A stretch of DNA of 48,663 bases from Streptomyces aurantiacus JA 4570. Lineage in GTDB: Bacteria > Actinomycetota > Actinomycetes > Streptomycetales > Streptomycetaceae. Below are positions 31,201 to 40,200 of this stretch, piece after piece. The notes beneath the pieces were generated by a model. The model did not search any database. It saw nothing but the letters and a program-made list of their open reading frames with translations, and was not told the origin of the DNA. How positions within the stretch are numbered: the first letter of the stretch is position 1; each line of letters begins with the position of its first letter. The stretch lies in assembly GCF_000414115.1 (NCBI RefSeq), contig NZ_AOPZ01000159.1:1-48663 (forward strand), written 5' to 3'. Position numbers and translations under genes: made by a program.

Positions 31201-34200
31201 GGTGATGCCGGACCGTTCCAGCGCGCGGGCGACGACGTCGTGCTGTGCGTCGAGGCTCGGCATGCTGTAACGGCTGGTGCGACCCCCGGAGTTGACGGCG
31301 CTGCCCTTGATCACGCCGTAGATGTGGTCGCCCGCGGCGACGGCGTCGGCGAGCGGCCGCAGCACCACGGCGCCCACGCCCTCCGCCGCGAGGAACCCGT
31401 CCGCGTGCTCGGAGAAGGGGCGGCACAGCTCTCCGGACGACAGCAGCCCGTGCTCCTGGAGCACGTCGAAGTGGTCCGTGCCGAGGAGCAGGTTGACGCC
31501 GCCGGCCACCGCGCAGTCGCTGTCTCCGGCGAGCAGGCTCTGCGCGGCCAGGTGCACGGCCGTGAGCGACGCGGAGCAGGCCGTGTCGACGGCCACGCTC
31601 GGCCCTTGGAAGTCGAACAGGTACGAGGTGCGGTTGGCGATCGACGAGTAGGCGGTCCGGCCGTTGTACGTGGCGTTCATGACCCCCACGAACACGCCCA
31701 CGCGGCCGCGTGCGGCCAGTGCGGCGGGCGTGTAACCGGCGTCCTGCACGGCGCCGTGCGCCGTCTCCACGAACAGCCGCTCCTGCGGGTCCATGGCCGC
31801 CGCTTCGCGCTCGTCGACGCCGAAGTACGCGGCGTCGAAGGAGGCGACGTCGTCGAGGAAGCCGCCCCAGGGGCGCTCCCGGCCCGTCCAGTCGCACCAC
31901 CAGCGGTCGGCCGGGTAGGGCGCGGTGGCGCTCTCGCCGCGGGCCAGGTTCTCCCACAGTCGCGCGGGGCTGTCCGCGCCCGGGTAGCGCCCGGCGAGGC
32001 CCACGACGGCGATGTCGCCGGAGCGCGGTTCGGGCCGTCGTCGCGGCACGGGCTCGTGCGCGGCCTCGGGTACGGGGACCGGCACGGGGCGGACTTCGGT
32101 AGCGGCTGCGGGGCGGACTTCGCGGGTGGGTTCAGGGCGCGTGTCCGCGCCCAGAACCTCGGCCAGTCGCTCCGGGCACGTCGCCATGAAGTGATCGGCC
32201 ACCTCGCGAACCGTCCGGCGGTCGAAGAACAGGGTGCTGCTCAGGTCCTCGAAGTCCCGGCCGAGCGCGTTGTTCAGTTGCACCACCAGGATCGAGTCGA
32301 GGCCGAGATCGAAGAGGTCGGCGTCCGCGTCGAGTTGCCCGGGGGCGAGCTTCAGCGTCTCGGCCACGAGACCGGTGACGTACGCGACAGCGCGCTCGGC
32401 GAGGGACGAGGTGCCCACCGCCGCATCGAGCCCGAACAGCCCGCGCAGCTCCGGCCGCCGCTGTTCCATGAAGTGGTCGACGAGCTCGTCCAGCGTGCGC
32501 AGCTCGAAGAACAAGGTGCTGCTGACGTCCTCGAAGTCCCGGGCCACGGCGCTGTTCATGCCGGACACGAGGATGGAGTCGAGGCCGTAGTCGTGCAGGT
32601 CCTTGGCGGGGTCGAGCGGCTCGTCCGAAAGGCGCAGGGCCTCCCGCAGCAGCCGCTCGAAGTAGGCGAGGGTGTGCGCGCGCAACTCGGCACCGTCGGT
32701 GGCCTTGGCGCCGTCGGCAGCCTTGGCTCGGTGGGCGCCGTCGTCCACGGCCCGCTCCGGAGCGGGCCGCTCAGGTGCGTCCGCCGTGCGGAACCGTCCG
32801 TCGCTCTCGGCGAGGATCAGCATCTGTCCCAGCGCGTGGGCTTCGGTGTCCGGCTGGGCGCCGGTGCGGAACCCCTCGTCCTCCAGGACCTCGCGCCAGC
32901 TCTCCGCGGACAGCACCGGACTGCCGGGGACGCGCAGGGCCGCGTCCCGGTACAGCCACCAGCCGTCCAGGAGGCCGAACGTCACATGGGCGAGGAGGGT
33001 GTTGCGGCTCATCTCGTTGAGGAAGAGCAGCCCGCCGGGCCGCATGGCCGCCTTGACGTTGCGCAGCGTGCGGGAGATGTCGGCCGTGGCGTGCAGGACG
33101 TTCGTGGCCACGACGACGTCGAAGCCGCCGAGGTCGACGCCCTGCGGCGCGGGGGCGTGCTCCGCGTTGAAGATGCCCGTGGTCACGTACGGGTAGCGGG
33201 GCTTCAGCCGCTCCTCGGCGCGGAACAGGAACGCCTTGGACAAGTCGGTGTAGTGGTACTCGGCGATGCGGTCGCCGAACGGCTCCAGGGCTTCGAGGAC
33301 CTTGACGCTGGTCGCGCCGGTACCGGCGCCGACCTCCAGGACGCGCAGCCGGCGCCCGGGTTCGGCCGCGCTCCAGGCGCGTACGGCGTCGGCGAGCAGC
33401 GCGCTGAGCCGGTCGTTGAAGTAGTCGGCGACCGGATCGCCGCGGTAGATGCCCTCGACGCGCGACAGCGAGGAGCCGGGGAAGAGGATCTCCGTCGCCT
33501 GCCGGGTGCCGGTGAGGACCTCGGGCAGTGCACGGAGGCAGGACTCGACCAGGTCGACCTGCGCCGTCTGGTTGGCGTTGGGCTGCCAGGCGTCGCGCTC
33601 GGCCCGCCACTGCCGCCACAGCGCGGCGCCGTCCAGGTCCGGTGCGGCCGTGTCGAGCCCGGCCTCGGCGAACAGCCGGTGGCTCTCCTCCAGCCAGCGC
33701 GCGTACCGCGGCAGGACACGGCGGACCGCGCCGTCCGGTCGCTCGGCGCCGAGGTCACGGAGCGTCACGTACACCAGGTTCAGGGTCAGTTCGCACATGC
33801 GGGCGTGCGGCAGGAAGCGGTGCAGGCGCTCCACCTCGCCGCGCGGCGACCGGTGCGCGGACACGACGGCGTCGCGTACCGAGGGCAGGCCGGACGGGTG
33901 GCGGCCCTGGCGTTCGTCCAGTGCGAGGCCACGCAGTGCCTCGTCGCCGAAGGTACGCATCAGAGCGATCTGGTCGTGCTCTCCGGCGAGGAAGGACTCC
34001 AGGGTGCCCAGTGCCTCGTCGGGGTCGAGCGAGTCGACTCCGGCGGCGGCCATCCGCTCGCGGTAGAAGGCGTCGCTGACGACGCCCGCCACTCCCCAGT
34101 ACCCCCAGTTGACGGTCTTCGCCGTGCTGACCCCGCGCTGCCGCAGGGCGTGCGCGAAGGCGTCCTTGAAGGTGCATCCGGCCGCGTAGTTGGCCTGGCC

Positions 34201-37200
34201 GGGTGCCCTGACGAAGCTCTCGACGGAGGAGAAGAACAGCAGGAAGTCCAGCGGCTCGGCCCCGAACACCTCGGCCGTGCGGACGCCGACGTCGACCTTC
34301 GAGGCGAGGACGGCGCGGAAGCGGTCCTCGTCCATGTGCGCCAGTGTCTTGTCGGCGAGGACGATCGCGGAGTGCACGACACCGTCGATGCGCGCGTGGT
34401 CCCGCTTGATGCGGCGGTGGGCGGCGCGCAGGCTCTCGTGGTCGCCCGCGTCCGCCTGGACGTAGCAGGGGGCCGCCGCGCCCGCGGCCCGGGCCCGCTC
34501 GGCGAGGTCGGCGAGGCGGCGTTCGACGTCGTCCGTCAGCGGGCGCCGTCCGATCCACACGATCGTCGCCCGGTACCGGTCCACCATGTACCGGCTCCAC
34601 AGCTCGCCGATGCCGCCCGCGCCGCCGACGACGACGTAGACGCCGCCGCGCCGGTAGGTGCCTGTGGCCGGTTCGAGGGCCGTGGTGGGCAGCAGTTCCT
34701 GGGAGAACCACCGGCCGCCGCGCAGGGCCACCGTGGTGCCGGGCCGCACCCCGGTCAGGTGCCGCTCCTCCCCCAGCCGACGGCCGACGGCCTCGCCGGA
34801 GTCCGCGTGCGGCAGGTCCACCACGTCGATCGTCCAGCGCGTGTGCTCCTGGGCGAGGCTGCCCACCAGGCCGTGGACGCTGGCGTGCGTCGCCGCGACC
34901 AGGTCCCGGTCGCGCACGAGCTGGGTGCCGAACGTGTAGACGGACCAGGCGAGTTCGCGCGTTCCGTGGCCGAGGGACAGCAGCGCCTTGACGATGCGGA
35001 AGACCTCGACCGCCCCGCGTTCCTGGCCGCTCACCAGGTCGTCGGGGTGCTCGGCCGGGGCGACCCAGACGATGCGCGCGATGCGTCCGCCGGTGTCCGC
35101 GCAGGCGGTGCGGATCCGTCCGGCGATGGCGTCGGCGGACGCCCCTTCGGGCAGGTCGACGGCGTGGTGGCCGGGGTGGAGCGCCGCGAGTTCGGCGTGC
35201 AGCCGGCGCTCGGTGTCGAAGACCAGGACCGCGCCCGCGGGGTGCTGCGGGGCGGCGGGGGTCTCGGCCGGATGCCTGGGCTCCCACACGGGGAGCAGGG
35301 TGCGCAACTCCGAGGCGCGCGAGGGCTGTTGGCGGTCCGGGGCCGTCAGGAAGCGGTCATGGCCCGGGGCCGTCGGGGCGCCGTCACGGCCCGGGGCCGT
35401 CAGGGCGCGGTAGGCGAGCCCGCGCAGCGTGACGCAGACCCGGCCCGTCGCGTCGAGGACGTCGATGTCGAGTACGCCGCGAACGTCGCGGACGCGGTCT
35501 CCGCCCGCGGAGCGCTCCCCCGCCGCCGGGCGCACCCAGGCGTACATCGTCTCGCCGAACGGGGCGTGGACGTCGAGCCGGTCGAGCGCGAAGGGCACCC
35601 GGGTCTCGCCGTCCCCGGTCGTGCCGGGGGCGGTGCCGTCGAAGGCGGGGTCCAGGCCGAGCGAGGCGTGGACGGCGGCGTCCAGGATGCTCGGGTGGAC
35701 GACGTAGTCGGCGGCCGTGTCACGCAGGTGCGCGGGCAGCCGCAGCTCGGCGAGCACCTCGCGGTGTCCGTCCCGCTCGCCCCGGTGCAGGACGTGGACG
35801 AGGCGGAAGCCGGGCCCGTAGGCGACGCCCGCGCGGGCGATGTGCGCGTAGACGTCCTCGCCGGCCAGGGGACGCAGGCCCAGCCGGTCACGGAGCCGGT
35901 CGAGGTCGACGTCCGGCGGCGGCGCGGACGCGTCCAGGCTCGCGCGGCCCTGCACGGAGAGCTGGTCGCCGTCCGCCAGGAGGGCGAAGCGCAGCGCTCC
36001 GGGGTGCGCCGCCCCGCTCTGTCCGTCCTCGCGGGCGAGCGTGAACTCGACATCTCGGCCGCCGTCGCCGACGACGACGGGGCGCGCCCAGGTCACGTTC
36101 TTCACGACGGTGCGCCGCTCGCCGGCCTCGGGCAGGGCCTGCCGGACGGCCGCGCAGGCCATTTCGAGGCTCGCGACCGCGGGCAGGAGCTTCTTGCCGT
36201 CGACGACGTGGTCGCGCAGGACGTACTCGTCCCCGGAGAAGGACGAGCGGTGGCGCTGTCCGTCGAGCCGCGACACGTTCTCGTGCAGCAGCGGGTGCGC
36301 GGGCACGCCCGGGCGCCGCGGCGGTGTGGCGGCCGCTGTCTCCGGGCGGGTCGCGGCGGCGCGCGTCCCGCGCTCCGGGTAGGGGTGGGGCACCGGCGCG
36401 AAGGCGTAGCCGGGAAGGCTCACGCGGCGGGCGGTCCGGGCCCCGGGGAGGAGACTCCAGTCCGCTTCGGCGCCTCGTACCCAGGTCTTCGCCGCCTTCT
36501 TCAGCTTGCCGTCGGCGAGCCTCCGGGCGAGTTGCTCGGTGCGCTTCCGTGCCGCGGCGACGTCGGCGGTGGCGCCCGCGGCGGGGCCGGTGAAGCGGCG
36601 CGGCGTTCCGTCGCCGTCCGGTTCCCGTACGAACGCGCCGAGCTCGGCGGCCAGTTGCTGAAGGTCACGGACGACGAATGCCGCACGGCAGGCCATGGGG
36701 ACGCGTCCGGTGCGCAGTGTGTGGGCGACGTCGTCGAGGCGCAGCGTGGCGGCCCGGGGGCCGGTCAGGTGCCGCAGCAGCTCGGCGGCCGCGCGCACGA
36801 GGTCGTCGCGCGTACGGGCGGACAGCGGCACCAGCTGCGGGCCGGCCGTCGCGTCCGCGCGAGCCGGTGCGGCGGTGTCGGGGACGTACTCCTCGAAGAC
36901 GGCGTGCGCGTTCGTCCCGCCGAGGCCGATGGAGCTCTGCGCCGCCCGGCGCGGCGTGCTGCCCCGTGGCCAGTCCCGGAGCCGGTCCACGACGTGGAAC
37001 GGCGAGGTGTCCAGGCGGAGTTGGGGGTTGGGCGTGCGGTAGTGCAGCGTCGGCGGGAGCTGGCCGTGGTAGAGGCTCAGGAGCACCTTGACGCAGCCGG
37101 CGAGTCCGGCCGCGGTGTCGAGGTGACCGAGGTTGGTCTTCACGGAGCCGATGCCGCAGTAGCCGGTGTCGTCGGTGAAGGCTCGGTAGGTCTCGGTGAG

Positions 37201-40200
37201 CGCGGCGACCTCCACGGGGTCGCCGAGCTTGGTACCGGTGCCGTGGGCCTCGACGTAGCCGATGGTGCGGGGGTCGACGCCGGTGCGGTCCAGGACCTGC
37301 CGGACGAGGCGGGACTGGCCGTTGACGCTGGGGCTGTAGAAGCCGGTGGCGCCGCCGTCGTTGTTCGTGGCGATGCCGCGCAGCAGTCCGTAGATGTGGT
37401 CGCCGTCGGCGACGGCGTCGGCGGCGCGGCGGATGAGCAGGGCCACCACTCCCTCGCCGCCCGCCATGCCGTCGGCATCCGCGTCGAACGCCTTGACGCG
37501 TCCGTCCCCGGAGAGGTTGAGACCCGCCTGATGGACGTAGCCGAGACCGTCGGTGCTGTTCGCCGAGGCCGCCGCCACCAGCGCGAAGTCCGTCTCACCG
37601 GTCCGCACGGCCTGGGCGGCGAGGGCGAGGGCGCTCAGCGAGGAGGAGCAGTTGGAGTGCACGGACATGCTCGGGCCGCCGAAGCCGAGCTGGTAGGAGA
37701 CCATGGAGGCGACGGTGCCGCTCTGGCTCATCACCCACGACAGGTACTGCCGGGGGTCCTCGATCACCGCGGCGGGCGTCTCTCCGGTGTCGTCCGGCGC
37801 GCCGTAGTGGTGGTTGCCGGTGGAGACGTACACCCCGGTGCTGGGGATCTCCCGGTGGTCGCGGCCCGCGTCCTCGACGGCCTTCCACGCGTGCAGCAGG
37901 ACCTGACGGAACTGCGGGTCCATCAGCTCGACGTGCTGCGGGGAGAGCCGGAAGAACGCGCCGTCGAACTCGTCCTTGCCGTCGAGGGCGGAGCGCAGCG
38001 GCACGAAGCCGGGGTCGCGCAGGACGTGTTCGGGCACGCCCGCAGCGCGCAGCTCCGTCTCGGTCCAGCGCCCGGCGGCCTCGTGGCCGCGCTTGAGGTT
38101 CTCCCAGAACTCCCAGTGGTCGCGGGCGTCGGGGAAGCGGCAGGAGATGCCGACGACGGCGACGGCGTCCTCGGGCAGGGACGCGGACTCCGGCGCCTGC
38201 GCCTGCGCCTGCGCCTGCGCCTGCCTCTGCGTCTGCGTCTGCGTCTGCGCGGGAGCGGACGCGGCGGGCTCCGGAGCCTCGTGGTCCACCTCCTCCGCGT
38301 GGTCCGGTGCCTGGTGCCGCACGTACGCGGCGACGTCGGCCGCGGTGGCGTACTTGAACAGGTCGGCGGCCGCGAACGGCACCCCGAGCCGGCGGCTGAT
38401 GAGGTCCGCGAGGATCACGGCCGACAGCGAGTTGCCACCGGACTCGAAGAAGGAGGCGGTCGGGGCGAGGTCCCGGACCTTCAGGACCTCCTGCCAGCAG
38501 GCGAGGACTTCGCGCTCGACGTCGCGGGACGGGCGTGCGGCCCGCTCGGGGGGCGCGGCCGGGGCGGGGGCGGCGGCGGACACCTCACGGCGCGTCAGGG
38601 CGGTGCGGTCGACCTTGCCGCTGCCCGTCAGTGGGACGGCATCGAGCGGAATATAGAAGTCCGGAATCATGTAGGCGGGCAGCAGGGCGCGCAGGTGTTC
38701 CTTGAAGGCGTCGGCGCGGGCGCCGGCGCCGCGCGGCACGTAGTAGGCGACGAGCTGCTTGGCGCCGTCCTCGCCCCGTGCGACGACGGCGCACTCGGCG
38801 ACGTCCTGGTGGCGGCCCAAGTGGTATTCGATGTCGCCCAGTTCGATGCGGTAACCGCGGATCTTCACCTGGAAGTCCTTGCGGCCCAGGTAGTCGATCT
38901 CGCCGTCGTCGGTCCAGCGGGCCAGGTCCCCGGTGCGGTAGAGCTTGCCGCCGGGCACCAGGTCGTGGTCGACGAACTTCTCCGCGGTCAGGTCGGGCCG
39001 GTTGACGTAGCCCTTCGCGAGGCCCTTGCCCGCGACGCACAGTTCACCGGTGGCGCCGTGCGGCACCGGACGCAGCTGTTCGTCGAGGATGTGGACCTGG
39101 GTGTGCGCGACCGGCCTGCCGATCGTCGTCGGCCGGTCGTGGCGGACGCGTCCGCCCGTCGCGTACACCGTGGTCTCCGTGGGGCCGTACAGGTTCCATG
39201 CCTCGGTCCCGGTGTCGCGGAAGAACTCCTTGAGCGTCCGCGGCAGCGCCTCGCCGCCGCAGAAGGCCCGGGCGCCGTCGGGGTTGCGCCAGCCCGAGTG
39301 GAACAGCATGCTCCACGTCGCCGGGGTCGCCTGCATCACCGTGGGCCGCACCCGCCCGAGGTGCTCCTTGAGCCGGTCGACGTCCTTGAGCGTCGGACTG
39401 TCGCAGACGTGGACACGGGCCCCGCACACCAGCGGCAGGAACAGTTCGACCTGCGCCATGTCGAAGCTGATGGTGGTGACGGCGAAGAGAGTGTCCGCCG
39501 CGTCCATGCCGGGCTCGCGCCGCAGCGAGTCCAGGAGGTTGGTGAAGCCCCGGTGCGGGATCATCACGCCCTTGGGGCGGCCGGTGCTGCCGGAGGTGTA
39601 GATGACGTACGCCAGGTCGTCGGCGGCCACGGGAACGGCGACCAGGCCGGAGCCCGCGGCCGACGCGAGGGCGTCCCGCTCCTCGTCGAGCACCAGCAGG
39701 GCCGCACCGCCGCCGCGCGCGTCCGCCAGGTCCCCGGCGCGGGCCGCGTGCCGTGCCTGCGTCACGATCAGCGGGGTGCCGCTGTCCGTCACGATGTCCG
39801 TGAGCCGGGCGGCGGGCAGTTCCGGGTCGAGCGGGACGTAGGCCGCGCCCGCCTTGAGGACGCCGAGCAGCACCGCGACCATCTCGGCGGACCGGTCGAG
39901 CAGCACCGCGACCAGGTCGCCGCGGCGCACCCCGCGGGCCACGAGGAGGGCGGCGACGGCGTCACTGCGGGCGCTGAGCGCCTCGTACGTCAGGACCTCC
40001 TCCTGGCCCGCGACCGCGACGGCGTCCGGGGTCCGGCGCGCCGCCGCCTCGACGAGGTCGTGCACGCAGGGTTCACCGGTCCGTTGCCGCAGCGCGGCGA
40101 CGGTGGTGCGCGGGGCGTCGCACACGGCGGTCAGGACGTCCAGGAAGCGCGCCGCGAGTTCCTCGACGAAGGAGCGGCTGTACAGCTCGGGCTGGTACTT

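Noticed and set aside
38194..38250. Short tandem repeats considered as a CRISPR array or regulatory repeat
   Set aside because: Units of 6 to 15 bp without spacers, all in frame inside protein linkers.
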